This document shows positions 49,636 to 61,100 of a stretch of 64,000 nucleotides of DNA, in pieces. Under the pieces are notes generated by a model. The model did not search any database. It was not told where the DNA came from and worked only from the letters and a program-made list of their open reading frames with translations. Numbering within the stretch: position 1 is the stretch's first letter; each line of letters opens with the position of its first letter. A program made the position numbers and the translations under genes. Source of the stretch: Atrichornis clamosus. Taxonomy: Eukaryota > Chordata > Aves > Passeriformes > Menuridae. The stretch spans positions 337,438 through 401,437 of the forward strand of contig WBMZ01004781.1 in the NCBI GenBank assembly GCA_013400975.1, given 5' to 3'.

Positions 49636-49985
49636 CTGTAGCAACAGAAATGGTGGAACTTCAGAGTCTTATTAAGGTAGCATGGCACCTTAAACTTCTT
49701 CCTAATGCAAGAGAGCTGTGTTACCAAGTCTGCCTACAGAAACAAGCAGCACCTTGGGGCCCACAGAAGCAATCAGTCCTGTTACAGCCAGAGGCAGGGC
49801 CTCTGCATCCGCACGTACTGCATCCTACAGCTACAGCCATTGTAATAATCCATACACTCACGACGGCTACCAGCTGCTTACTGACATCTCAAGAAGTCCA
49901 ATCTGGGAACCCCGAACAAGTGCAGACTTGAATGGCTATCTGGTACAAAACAACACCATAAGCAAAGTAATTAAATAAAACCCAC
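49636..49985. other. Short MAP3K4 intron
   Basis: This is 350 bases and comparatively GC-rich near 49735-49830. Open frames on + here are not conserved proteins that I know. Confidence 0.65.
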
Positions 49986-50143
49986 CAAAATAGTTTTCCA
50001 GCTTGAGCTTCACCTCCTCTTATATAAGGAGTTATTTCTTTGGTGAAATTCCATTCTTCTTCCAGCAGATTTTTTAAACTATGAGATGCTTGAGGTAACT
50101 GCTGCAGCATTTGGATCCAGCTTCGCATATAATCAAAGTAAAC
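49986..50143 (-). CDS. MAP3K4: MAP3K4 exon (VYFDYMRSWIQMLQQLPQAS)
   Basis: This exon encodes VYFDYMRSWIQMLQQLPQAS, then HSLKNLLEEEWNFTKEITP, and ends GEAQAGKLF(C). Acceptor is TGTACAG in phase 0. It ends TG|GTGGGT in phase 2, so the split Cys codon joins DIAGM in the next exon. Confidence 0.96.
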
Positions 50144-52146
50144 CTGTACAAGGAAAAAGATAATTTAAACAGAAATTGCTAAACAAGGTGTATCTGAGAA
50201 CTGGAACTTGTCAAATCAACAAACTCAATACTATACAATTTTTAAGAGGAATTTCTAGGACAATTTTCATTTGCTAGGATTGAAATTAACTCCATGTTTT
50301 CACACAAAAGGCGCAGTTTATGGCTCAGAAAGTATTACATTCTATGTCTCCACAAGAGCTTCCTGAAAATCTTGGCAGTATCACCACCTTGTATGCAGTG
50401 CTGCTATTCACCATTGTATCAGTGAATTCCCACAGTGGACAGAGTTTAAAGCTGAACTGCTGATAAATAGTCTCTGTATCTTTTATTAACTGGATTACTT
50501 TGAAAGGTTTTATCTGAACATATCCTCCGAGATGTGGATAAGTGCAGTTAAAAGGTTTCTGAGATTCTACATGACACTTTGTGTACCTTTGTATCAAGTC
50601 TTATCTCTCACCTTTATTTAATTACTATTGTTTTAAATCAACATAAAAAATCCAGCTAAGTACAATTTTTCTTCAACCATCTGCCCTGCAGGATCATATT
50701 GAATGCAAAAAATCACCTGCAATTTGTTTCAGTTCAATAATCCATAACACTCCTCCTCAGAAATGGTTAAGACACTTTCTGCTAGTGTCAGGTATTTTCA
50801 GACTACACTGTAATCATGCCAAGATCATAGAATCATATAATGGTTTGGGTTGAAAGGGACATTAAGGATCATCCAGTTCCAACACTCCTTCCATGGCCAG
50901 GGACACCTTCCACCAGGTTGCTCCAAGTCCCATCCAAACTGGACTGGAACATTTCCAGGGATGAGGCAGCCACAACTTCTCCGGGCAACTTGTTTCAGTG
51001 CCTCACCACCCTCTCGGTGAAGACTTTCTTCCTAATATCTAAACTACACCTATTCTCTTTTCAGTTTAAATCCATTACCCGTCATCATTACACTCCTTGA
51101 TAATCACTAGACTCTCCAGATTTTTTGTAGGACCCTTTTAGGCACTGAAAGGCTGCTCTAAGGTCTCCCCAGAGATTTCTCTTCTTCAGGTTAAACAGCT
51201 CCAACTCTCTCAGCCTGTCCTCCTAGGGAAAGTGATCCAATACTATGATAATATTCATGGCCCTCCTCTGGACCTGCTTGTGCAGGTCCATGCCTTTCTC
51301 ATATTGAGGACAAACAAAACAGATACAGATTTTCAAAATTAACAAGATGAACCATTTTATGTTCATCTAGCCTGGTAATTTCTGCCAGAAATTTCTAGAA
51401 ATTTCAGACAGAGATGAAGACAAGCATATGGCAAAAGGAAATTTAGGTAAAACAGTGTCTTTTTTATCAGTGAAGAGCATGTAACAGGAAAAAAACATGA
51501 ATGCTCAACAAAGATGATGCCAATAGCTTTACTGAAAAAACACTAGTGGTAAGGTACTGAGGTAAATCTTAGGTTGTCTTTTTTTCCCCTCAGAAAAATG
51601 AGGGCAAAGCTCAAACAACTTACAAAAGAATAGAAATCTGTCACATCCAAGGCAAAAGTAATTTAAAGTAAATTCACTAAAAAAATTTTCATTTAATATC
51701 TTTCAAAGGTCAAGTGTTTTTCTTAAAAATACTTCTTTAACTAATTGCAATAATGAACACACATTAAATTATAAATGAATGCAATACCAATACAGTAAGG
51801 TATAATGTTTAAAATAGTAACATTTTATTCAGTATTAAAATATTATTAAAAGTTTTGTTTGAACATATGGAATTTACAGTTCTATATATAAACCATTTTT
51901 TTGGTGTAAATACAGGCTATTTACAATTATATCGTACCACAGAATGAAAAACAGTATTGCTAAAATCATTGCTAAAACAGCCCTGGCTTTCGTGTTACCT
52001 TTATAAGTCCATTAAAACAGTAACATTTTATCAAAGTACTACCGAAAAAAAAAGCAAATATACCTAACAGAGATAACATTTCTATTAGCAGTCTATTAGC
52101 AAATTAGATTAATACACTTACTTGAACTCTCCTTTTTGAAGCTTAC
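50144..52146. other. MAP3K4 intron with one CR1 copy
   Basis: This 2.0 kb intron contains the CR1 fragment at 50824-51315. The rest is AT-rich with no feature I can support. Confidence 0.7.
50824..51315 (-). mobile_element. CR1 LINE fragment, 5'-truncated
   Basis: The left end is the reverse complement of a CR1 tail (ATCATAGAATCATATAATGG). It is followed by the characteristic 3' UTR (GATCATCCAGTTCCAACACT, CTTCCACCAGGTTGCTCCA, TTTCTTCCTAATATCTAAAC) and a stub of the ORF2 end (CCTCTCAGCCTGTCCTCC-type sequence). It is on the same strand as MAP3K4. Confidence 0.93.
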
Positions 52147-52293
52147 CATTAACATTTTATGCAGGTCCTCTTCAAAAGAATCAATGTTGCAATCAATCTT
52201 TTGTAAGTCATCTAACACCTCCCGTAACATAAACTGGTAATATTGCTTCATTAAGAGTCCACCCTTCAGAACCTCTTTACACTCTCTCACTAG
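52147..52293 (-). CDS. MAP3K4: MAP3K4 exon (LVRECKEVLKGGLLMKQYYQ)
   Basis: This exon encodes LVRECKEVLKGGLLMKQYYQ, then FMLREVLDDLQKIDCNIDS, then FEEDLHKMLM. It is 49 codons and phase 0 at both ends, with acceptor CTTGCAG and donor GTAAGC. It is a conserved helical part of the regulatory region. Confidence 0.96.
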
Positions 52294-52789
52294 CTGCAAG
52301 AAAAAAAACCCAAAAGCTGCCATCAGTCAAGATATTACTCTGAAATTCTCCCTGGGCAGTGAAAGCTAAATTTGTCAGTCCAGTTTCACTAAATACGTTA
52401 GTTACTACAGAATTTCTTAAGCTTGTTGAAATGAATACAGTTGCTCTACACATCTGCAGGAAAGCTGTACTAGTTTTCCAGGATTATTTAATTGCAGAGC
52501 TATTATCTGCCACATAAATGTAAATGGAGATGGAGGCAGATGTTTCAGACTTTGCTCCCTGAACAATGCCACAGCAAGCAACTTACTGGATAACTAGTTT
52601 AGAAGGGGCAAAAGGGCTCACAGTCATGAAATCATCAGTTTAAATGGAAACAAGTCAGGAAAACTAATAAATGTGTCTAACATATGCTTAGAGACCAACG
52701 AGAAATGTTTTACCACAGTAAATTCACTGTCAATCTATTGGGCAGGTGCCCACAACTCCAAAATCCGTGCCAGACCTGGAAACAACTAG

Positions 52790-53010
52790 TGGGTTTTTTG
52801 TTGCTTCCCCCGGCAAGGTTAACATGAGGAGTTATCTTTTCAACCACAGAAGTGGTCACCTTTGGAACAGCTGGAACCTCTCCCTGAAACCTTTGTCTTT
52901 ATTTCAAGAGATGCACAACCACAGGTATACAAGTTCACAAAGAGAAAGGATAATTTCAAACCTACACTGACAAATGCCTCTCAGAAGTCCTTCCAGTGCT
53001 AAGTGTGTAT
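52790..53010 (+). mobile_element. Probable degenerate CR1 3' fragment
   Basis: Words such as GTTAACATGAGGAG, AGAAGTGGTCACC, TTGGAACAG and TTTCAAGAGATGC occur in CR1 order and spacing. Many substitutions separate them from any consensus I remember. Confidence 0.4.
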
Positions 53011-53119
53011 TCTTCTGAAATCATTATCAGTCTTCAGGCTTGACAATCCCTGATCTTTTCTGAGCAACAACTTCATTAAATCAAAAGTCTGAAAGTCTGG
53101 AGGGTCAGAAGGAAGGGAA

Positions 53120-53246
53120 TTTTTTAAGAAAAGACTGGATGTGGCACTCAGTGCCACGGCCTAGTTGACAAGGTGGTGTTAGCTCATAGGTTGGACTCGA
53201 TCTTAAAGGTCTTTCCCAACCTAGTTAATTCTGTGTTTCTGTGAAT
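53120..53246 (+). mobile_element. CR1 LINE 3' end (short)
   Basis: This is a clear CR1 3' terminus: AAGAAAAGACTGGATGTGGC, then ACTCAGTGCCACGGCCTAG, then GGTTGGACTCGATC and GGTCTTTCCCAACC. The tail words ATTCTGTGTTTCTGTGA follow. It is a very short truncated copy, antisense to MAP3K4. Confidence 0.9.
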
Positions 53247-54511
53247 TGTTGGTTGGTTAATATGCCTTTTAAAATCTTCCGTAATGGCTCTCCTACAAAA
53301 GTAATATATCAATATAGTGGACTCAAGGTATGAGAAATTATAATGGCATGAAAGCAAAAATCATACAAGAACACCATTAGTATGACAAGAGTCTTTGGAA
53401 TACTATACAGGCCAGAACCCACACTCCCCAAAATGCAGGGGAAGTAAGGAGAGTAGTCTGAACTCCATAGTTTAAAACTTACCAAGTTACATGAAAAAGG
53501 AAAAAAAGAAAATAATTTTGTGTAAGATGGAAATCAAAAATGACACTTTTATATCCCTAACTTGTCATGTATTTAAATATGCATGTACTTCTTCACTCAA
53601 TCATATCCAGTGCACTCTGCGTTAACCTATGGGGGGGGTTTTCCCCTTTGACCCACGTCAATTCCAAAACAAATGTGCAAAACTTCATTAAAAATAGGTT
53701 TTTATTTACATAATACTCTTTTACAGGGGTATGTTATTGAATAACAGAATATAGGATTTACAAAAAAACTGCAGTGCTAGTTTTAGTGTCAACTTTTGAA
53801 AGCGAAATTCACAAGGCAATGGCCAAACAAAATTTTGGTATGTAATGAGCACATAAAAGAATGCACAGCTTGAACTGAAAATATCACTATTATCGGTTTA
53901 CTGACGGGTTGCTTTTTGTTTAGGCCGCTTATACAATAAATTACTTTCTCAAAGCAGGTGGGGCAAGACAAACAGTACTAATTTAACCACCAAACAGAAA
54001 TAACCCACATGCACACGTGCATACACACATCTACCTCTCAGCACAAATGCTGAATTTGAAAACCATCTTGAAGTGGTCAGGTACTAAACTGTCATTAAAA
54101 GAGAACAGCTCTCTCTGTTGACACACAGCATCATCAGGATTTAAAAGCCTAGTACTGAAAGTGAAACACAGACAAGATGGCTAAAAAAGAGGAAGAAAGC
54201 AAGAAAGGACAGGAGAAAAGGCACACTGTAAGAAGCATATAATCTGTGTTAGTTTTCTTTTTTAGTGTATACTTTTTATTGAAAAATCAGATTAATTTTT
54301 TAATAAAATTGACTTGCTAGTAATACAAAAAAATTTAATGTCACCTTGAAAAAGTTGAGTAATAGGACTAGCATGCCTGATATACTCACACAGTACTGCT
54401 ATGTATTTCAAATGGCACCAAAAAGCAAGAGACACTTAAAGGTCTCAGGCCTCAAATAAGGTTCACTAGGTCTATCACTAAAAAACCACACTGTTACGCT
54501 ACTTGCATACA

Positions 54512-54880
54512 AAGAACAATTAAGGGATTGGGTTTGTTCAATCTTGAAAAGAGCATATGCAAGGGCAATTGAATCAGATTTCCAATCCCTAGAGAGCAGC
54601 TACAAAGAAAATGAGGGCACTCCTTTCAGAAGGATGCAGTGACCCCACAAGAGGAAAAAGGCACAAGTTGTATTTAGCCAGAATTACCTTTAAGCAAGAG
54701 GAGGGGTGGGAGGCAAAACAAAAACAAAACACCAAAAAAAAAGGAATCTTACCAGGAGAGAAAAATTAAACACTGGAAGAGACTGGCTAGAAAAATACGG
54801 AAATCTTTCTCTCGCTGCAAGTATTCAGGATCTGACCTAACAAGAATCTGACTCACCAAACGGGTAGGGTTGGAGGGACC
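54512..54880 (+). mobile_element. CR1 LINE fragment, degenerate
   Basis: The order of features fits CR1 on +. TTGGGTTTGTTCAATCTTG resembles the FSLE region, then comes a GAGGGCACTCCTTTCAGAAGG-type region, TTACCAGGAG, ACACTGGAAGAG and finally GGGTTGGAGGGACC. It is heavily mutated and has an A-rich expansion near 54718-54743. Confidence 0.55.
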
Positions 54881-55017
54881 ACAGAGGGAGACTCCACAAC
54901 CTCTCTGACCAGTCTGTTCCAGTGCATGGTCATCCACACAGAAAAGAGGTTATTCCTCATATTTAAGGGCAACTTCCTGGGCCATCAGATTCTGCACATC
55001 GCCTCCTGTCCTACTGC
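54881..55017 (-). mobile_element. Older CR1 LINE, 3' piece of an interrupted copy
   Basis: On - this reads the CR1 region CAGTAGGACAGGAGGCGATG to GGTTGTGGAGTCTCCCTC. It is the downstream continuation of the CR1 segment at 56297-56535. About 70-80 bases of the CR1 consensus are missing between the two pieces. I infer that they were one element split by a later insertion. Confidence 0.7.
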
Positions 55018-55845
55018 CCACAGAATCACAGAATATGCTGAGTTCCAACAGACTCACAGGGATCATCAAGTCCAACTCCTGCCCTGCACATGACACCCCA
55101 AAAGTCACGCCATGGGTCTTGAGAGCATTATCCAAAGGCTTCTTGAACGCTGTCGGGCTGGCGCTGTGACCACTTCCCTGGGGAGCCTGTTCCAGTGCTC
55201 AAGCACCCTCTGGGTGAAAAAACCTTTTCCTGATACCTAATCTAAACCTCTCCTGAGTTAGCTTTAAGCCATTCCCCCAGGTCTTGTGACTGATCACGAT
55301 AGTGAAGAGATCAGTGCCTGCACCTCCTCTTCCCCTCACAAGGAAGTTGTAACTGCAGTGAGCTCTCCCTTGCATCTCCTCTTCTCCAGGCTGAACAAAT
55401 CAAATTACCTCAGCTGCTCCTCACACGGCTCCCCTTCAACACCCTTCACCATCTTTGTTGCCCTCCTTTGGATGCTCCCCAATTGCCGGATATCTTTCTT
55501 ACACTGTGGCACCCAAAACTGCCCCCAGCACTCAAGATGAGGCTGCCCCAGTGCAGAGCAGAGCAGGACAATCCCCTCCCTTGCCTGGCTGGCCATGCTG
55601 TGCCTGATGCCCCCCAGGACAGGGTTGGCCCTCCTGGCTCCCAGGGCACTGCTGACTCGTGTTCAACTTGCCACCGACCAGGACCCCCAGGTCCCTCCCC
55701 GCAGTGCTGCTATCCAGCATCTCATTCCCCAGTCTATACACACAACCAGGGCTGCCCTGTCCCACGTGCAGATTCTGGCACTTGCTCGTGTTAAAACTAC
55801 CCACCTCTCTAATTTGTCCAGGCCTCTCTGCCACCTCTCTGGATG
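55018..55845 (-). mobile_element. Younger CR1 LINE, 5'-truncated, ORF2 end plus 3' UTR
   Basis: The left end is the reverse complement of a CR1 tail (CAGAATCACAGAATATGCTG). On - the sequence reads the ORF2 C-terminal part, for example GSFGCHSVRKISGNWGAS in one frame, WGQFWVPQCKKDIRQLGSI and QRRATKMVKGVEGEPCEEQL in another. The upstream end has the conserved region around [20 protein letters not shown] and GVLVGGKLN. It is relatively well preserved but frameshifted. Its truncated 5' end joins the SGO2-like segment directly. Confidence 0.93.
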
Positions 55846-56296
55846 TGGAAGAGGTGCCTTGAGGACTGCAAAGCTGAATGCCTCACTTGCATCAAAAATC
55901 AAAACAATGATAATTAACAACTTCTCCACTGATAAAGTCTCCCTAAAGTACAATAAAGCACTGGCCCTGGCCTTCAATGCAGAGAAAGCCAATGCACACC
56001 AACTCATCCAGAAGACCATCTTAGAGAAGGAAGCAGAACAGTGCTGCTTCCAGAATGCTGTGCTGCAGCAAAAGCTCTCCTTCCTGAATATCTTGAAATA
56101 ATCTGAAAATCTTATGGCTGCAGTAAAGATGACCCAGCTTCTTGAGCTTTGTCTAAGTTCTGCATCCCTGTCCAGTGGCCAGGAATGCAGCATGGCTGAA
56201 GATAGTTGATCATACTCCAGATGATCAGCTTCTGAGGGCTACAGGGATGTCAGTGAGGGTGCCCATTTCCAAGCTGTGTGATGCAGGACATTGATG
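55846..56296 (+). pseudogene. SGO2 (shugoshin 2) N-terminal retrocopy fragment
   Basis: In one + frame the sequence reads [20 protein letters not shown], then [20 protein letters not shown], then a coiled-coil stretch ending [10 protein letters not shown]. This matches the N-terminal coiled-coil of vertebrate shugoshin 2, where human SGO2 has [18 protein letters not shown] as I remember it. Shugoshin protects centromeric cohesin through PP2A. The frame meets a TAA at 56099-56101. The match continues beyond it (ENLMAAVKM, then SASLSSGQ), with two more TGA stops, and shifts frame before LLRATGMSVRVPISKLCDAG. Both ends are truncated and no introns are visible, so this is a dead retroposed piece. 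It is not an exon of MAP3K4. Confidence 0.78.
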
Positions 56297-56535
56297 AGGT
56301 CCCCTCTCAGTTGTCACTTCTCAAGGCTGAACAGGCACAAATCCCTCAGCCTTTCCTCATAGAAGAGATGCTCCAGGCTCCTAGTTATCTTTGTTGTCCT
56401 TCACTGGACCTGCTCCAGGAGTAACATGTCCCTTGTACTGAGGAGCTCAGAACTGGACACAGCACTCCAGATGCACCTCACTAGGGCTCAGTAGAGGGGC
56501 AAGATCACCTCCCTTGAGCTGCTGGCAATGCTCTA
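56297..56535 (-). mobile_element. Older CR1 LINE, 5' piece of an interrupted copy
   Basis: On + it reads the reverse complement of CR1 ORF2 end sequence: GATGAGGTCCCCTCTCAG, then TCAGCCTTTCCTCATAGAAG, then GAACTGGACACAGCACTCCA. It overlaps, in consensus position, with the younger CR1 copy, so the two are separate insertions. The piece at 54881-55017 continues it. Confidence 0.85.
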
Positions 56536-56559
56536 ATATTGAAACAACCTAATGTCGGA

Positions 56560-56632
56560 TGCAGCTTCCAGAAGGCTGGACCAGAGTATCTCTATCAGAC
56601 TTCTGTGAAATTCTGTAATACTCTGTGAACTT
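56560..56632 (+). mobile_element. CR1 3' tail fragment
   Basis: AAGGCTGGACCAGAGTATCTC resembles the CR1 3' core. It is followed by ATTCTGTAATACTCTGTGA, a degenerate CR1 tail on +. The body of this copy is missing. Confidence 0.5.
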
Positions 56633-57887
56633 GCAGAATAAAACAGACTCCTGGACTCTTGTTTTGAGTTTGCTCAAGATTTTAGGAATTACAATTCTTC
56701 AGGAAACAAATACATCTGTTTGTGAAACATCCTCCACAGCTCCTCTGTGTGTTCAGAAATATTGCGTGGGACAGCAAGTATTTGCTGAGTTGAAATCATT
56801 TTTAACATGTCATTAGCAAGGCAGTATCCACCACCAAAACAGTCTGTAACAAATCCATTGTTTTCCAGGAAGAAGGAGTAATTTTTACTTAACTCATAGT
56901 CCACAAGGAGCACACAACATATTCAAGGGGGGAAAAATAGCCCCAGTCTCTGGAGGCTATACTGTGCTTAACAACAGAGTATGCTATGCAACATTTTACT
57001 CTGTGACTATTAAGGCTGAAATTGTAGGCTTCAATCAATGGAGAGAGCAAAAATGCAGAGAGTACAGGGGAAGGAAGAGAGGACAAATTTATTTGGGATC
57101 ATAAAGTAACTCAGGAATTTATTTTGGAGGAGCAAATAACTGGAATATGAAATCATAATAAGTCCAAGACCTTATTTAAATGTTTACCCTTAGAGATCAT
57201 CCGATAAAACCCTGTTTTGGTTATGCTTGACAGTGCACAGGGAGATCAGATGACTTTAGTATGTCCTGGACTACACTTTGAAAAATGGCAATGATCTAAA
57301 CAGCCTTTGTTTGTACCTGATAGCCACCAGAAAATAAAACCTCATGCAATATTCTCAACCAGTGGCAGGACTGACAATCTTGGACAGAAAATATCAGCTG
57401 TTTATATAATACAATACGCTGGGGAAGACTGGTGTTTTCTCATTTTATTTTTCTTCTTAATTAACTTTCATTATGTGACTACTGCATGTAAGCAGATGTT
57501 TTACATTTGCAAGAGAAAAAAAGAGATATACAGACTCTTAAAACTGCTCATGCTGCCTAAAAAACCCAAATGGAGGAAGATGTGCTGGTGAAGGTTATAT
57601 AGCTTATAATGCAAATGGAACCAATACTGTTTACTTTCATTGGCTAGTACTTTTTTAATCACCAGTTTTGATTTGGAAGCCTAAATCAGAGAGGTATATA
57701 AGACCAGTTGTTTACTATGCAAGAAGCAGAGCTCCATATGAAATACAAGACTATTCACAAAAATTATTACATAATGATACATTGTAATTTCTTCCACTAA
57801 CCCTCTTTAAACTGACAACCATACCATAATGAAATGACAAGGTATTACAAATAGGAAATATATATTTAAAAAGCAATTGAAGCAAAC

Positions 57888-58130
57888 CTGTTTAATACTC
57901 AAAAGTGATGGTTCCCCAGCAGGTCTTTGTTCCAACCTCAGCTTGAGACATTCATGGATAACATTGAGCAGGACTCGGCAGAGGACCAAGAATGCAGGTT
58001 CAAAAGATGGCAAATCCATGGATTTCAACTCCTCCCATGACACAGCATTGCATTTTTGCTCGCAACAAGGTGGGAAATTTAGTAACTGCACATAATCTGA
58101 ACACAACATGGGATCTGGAAATTCTGAGAA
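57888..58130 (-). CDS. MAP3K4: MAP3K4 exon (FSEFPDPMLCSDYVQLLNFP)
   Basis: This 81-codon exon encodes FSEFPDPMLCSDYVQLLNFP, then PCCEQKCNAVSWEELKSMD, and ends RLEQRPAGEPSLLSIKQ. Acceptor is TTACAG and donor is GTTTGC, both in phase 0. It contains the very conserved SFEPAFLVLCRVLLNVIHEC segment. Confidence 0.96.
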
Positions 58131-61100
58131 CTGTAACAAAAAATAGGTATCATGAAAAGGATCCTTAAAATTCTTTAGGATTTTGGATTTGTTTAAAGTA
58201 GCATGCACAAAGGTCTGTTTATAAAAGGTAATAATCTCTTAACTGGCAAGTCAACCACAGAAGTCTCAAGTTTATATTGTTGGGGTTTTTTTAAAGCTCA
58301 CTTTTTTTTTTAAGGATCATCAATATGAGGAAAAACAATTATGAAGTCTCTGGAATGAATAAAATCTCTTTATGTTTCTGTTATGACTAGATCTAGAGAA
58401 ACAAGCATGCACTTTGCTACATCAGGTACGCAACCTTGTTCCTCTTCAAATACGTAATGCATATATTAACAAAAAACTCCACACTGTAAATGCATGCAAT
58501 ATTCAAAAAAGTGTCACTAGCCAAACTAAGCCAAAGTACTGAAAAAGTAACTTGTGAACTTTGGTAGATTTTAAATCTAAACTTTTTTTAAAAAAAAGAT
58601 AAAACAGAGATCAAGCTGGTTTGTTGGTTTTGTGTTCGGGGGTTTTTTTTAATACTAAACTTCCTATTCATTTAAAGGAAAAGTACATTTAAATGAAGTT
58701 ACTTTTCTAATTAGAGAAAATAATTGAGACTATCTGAAATAAACATCCTAGATATCTGAACGATACACCCTGTGATAAAACTCTAAGGGGGCTGTACATA
58801 GAAGCACTCTGGGGTTTAATTTAGAAAGAAGAGTTGGACTGTAGTATTTGTGGAGGTCCTAAAGATGATAACACACTGGTCATCATTTAAGGATAAGATT
58901 TGTTTCAAATTAAGTTTGTTTTATTCTTATTCTCATTTCTCGGCTAACTCTGACATCTGAATATCCTTCATTCATATAGTAGACATAGCTGGCACTTCTT
59001 AGGTTTTCCTTCAGTACCAAATTCAAATAACATCACTACGAAAGAGAAAAACATTAGCAGAAATCAGATCAATGATCAAGTACTGCCTAGAAAGTTTAAA
59101 AAAATTAAACCACTTTTAAGCTTATTATCTAGCAGAAAATTAAAACACATATACAAAAACATATTTTCTTGGATGGAATATTAATGTCTTCTTTTTACTC
59201 TCTTTAAAACAAACATACAGCACTAGAATAGCAATTTTTATACACGACGTTTTCATTAACAGAGATCGTGAAAATACTACACTTCCACAATACAACACAA
59301 AATTTAAGAAATACAATCCTTATGGTGATGCAAACATAGTTTTGAAAAATTCACTTCTTGTGAAAATATTAAACAGCTAGTCTATGAGCAAAAATAATAC
59401 AACCAAATTGAATAAATTTGTATCATTTTCTAACATCAAGGATAACAGAAGATGACATTAGGGCTTAGTACTAGACACCTAAACTTCTGTTGTTCAATTT
59501 GACTAACCTTAATCTTCTACAGGCCCAATCTGAAATGTTACAAGTAATTACCAAATACTTCTTATAAAAACCCAAGAAAACGTCTAAGCCTTTTATTGAG
59601 ATCATACAAAAAAAACATACTCAAAAGTGCGGTCAGTTGAGTAAACAAACAGGGTACACAAACTTAAATAGTGTTCTATTAAAATAACACCTGATTTTGT
59701 AAGCTATAGTTGGAAATATTATCCGTCACCAAGAACGAAATTGTATAACTTCTATACAACATGGACTGTATAGTACCTAGAGCCTTGTTGAAGTATCAAA
59801 GCCTACGCAGAAATCAAACTTTTGTTTTAAAAAATGCTAAGACCGGCAATATGTCTAAAGATTTACGCATATTTAAGATGAAACGAGCATTAAAATGTAT
59901 CCAGTGGAAGAATCCAGAAAGCACACTTTAGATGTGATTTAGACAGTGTTTAAGCAACAAAAGTATGTCCAGAGACTTTAAAGTGTAAGTACACGCATAA
60001 ACACAAAGCCAAGTTATAAAAGTAGCAGAATCAATAAAGATAAACAGAATACTAACAACTCTGCACACAAATATGAAATGGAACTGCATTAAAAAAAACA
60101 CAAAGACACTACATTCAAAAGTATTGTCAAGTGCAAAGACCAAGCAATTCAAAACCATCTCTTCCATTTTAGTATAATGTCATCTTTTGCTGCAGTAGGT
60201 ACCACACTTCTGACAAAAAGTTGTTTTGAGTTTTTTTCTCACAACATACTTTAAATTTTGGGGCAGGAAAGAAGTTTACAATTTTGTAACATTCACCTTT
60301 ACTCAAAGTCTTTTCTTAAAAGAGAACAATATTCCAAAGAAAATGTAGTTATTACTGGAAATGAATATTCAAAGTAGTCACAAAGGTAGAGAAGGAGGGA
60401 GAAAAAATTAACCTTACATCTTATACAAGTCATCCAACACTACATCATCAAAAAATTTAATTCTGTGAAGCTGCAACAAAACCTCTAGCTACTTAGTGTT
60501 TCATTAACTTGTTTTAAGAATCCTTATGCAGTAAAAACTTTTGAGGTATTTAGCAGTTTCAGAATTATATTCAAAGTTGTTTTCAATACTCCCGAATTAT
60601 GTCTTGTTTACTTCAATTTTTTTAAAGGTATTTCAACCTATATATTAACCTGGACTTTCTAGGTATAAATCATTTGGGGATGCTTTTCATTACTGTAACA
60701 GATACCTGAAAGTTTTGCTTAGGCATTTGACTCTAAGAAAATCTTAATGTATTTCTAATGTAAATTTTCTAAAACACAAATGGAAACCATTAGAGAATAA
60801 ATAAAAATTCAACTAATAGTTTCATTTCTATAGTAATATCTACAATAGTAACAGTACAAATAAAAACTTTCAAAATCAAATAGCTTTATATTTATAAATT
60901 TATGAATCCTAAAAAAATAACCTTTGAGTAAGATAATTCTTATTCCTTTTGCAAATGCAACCATCAACATTAAGGGATCAGCAACATATCAAAGACCACA
61001 TATGGTATCCGTATAAGAATGGCCATGTTGGCTAAGAGATGCCTTTGTCCAGAATTCACCGTCTGGCGCCACACACAGTGCCACTTTACCAAGGAGAGCA

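Larger units (their letters stand above)
52294..57887. other. MAP3K4 intron (5.6 kb) with the CR1/SGO2 nest
   Basis: This intron contains CR1 pieces at about 52790-53010 and 53120-53246 and a dense cluster at 54512-56632. The cluster includes the SGO2-derived segment at 55846-56296. The remaining sequence (53250-54500 and 56640-57887) is AT-rich with no gene or repeat that I recognise. Confidence 0.75.

Noticed and set aside
55595..56101. A 168-codon + strand open frame.
   Set aside because: Its first half is antisense CR1 and its second half a decayed SGO2 fragment, so it is not a real gene.
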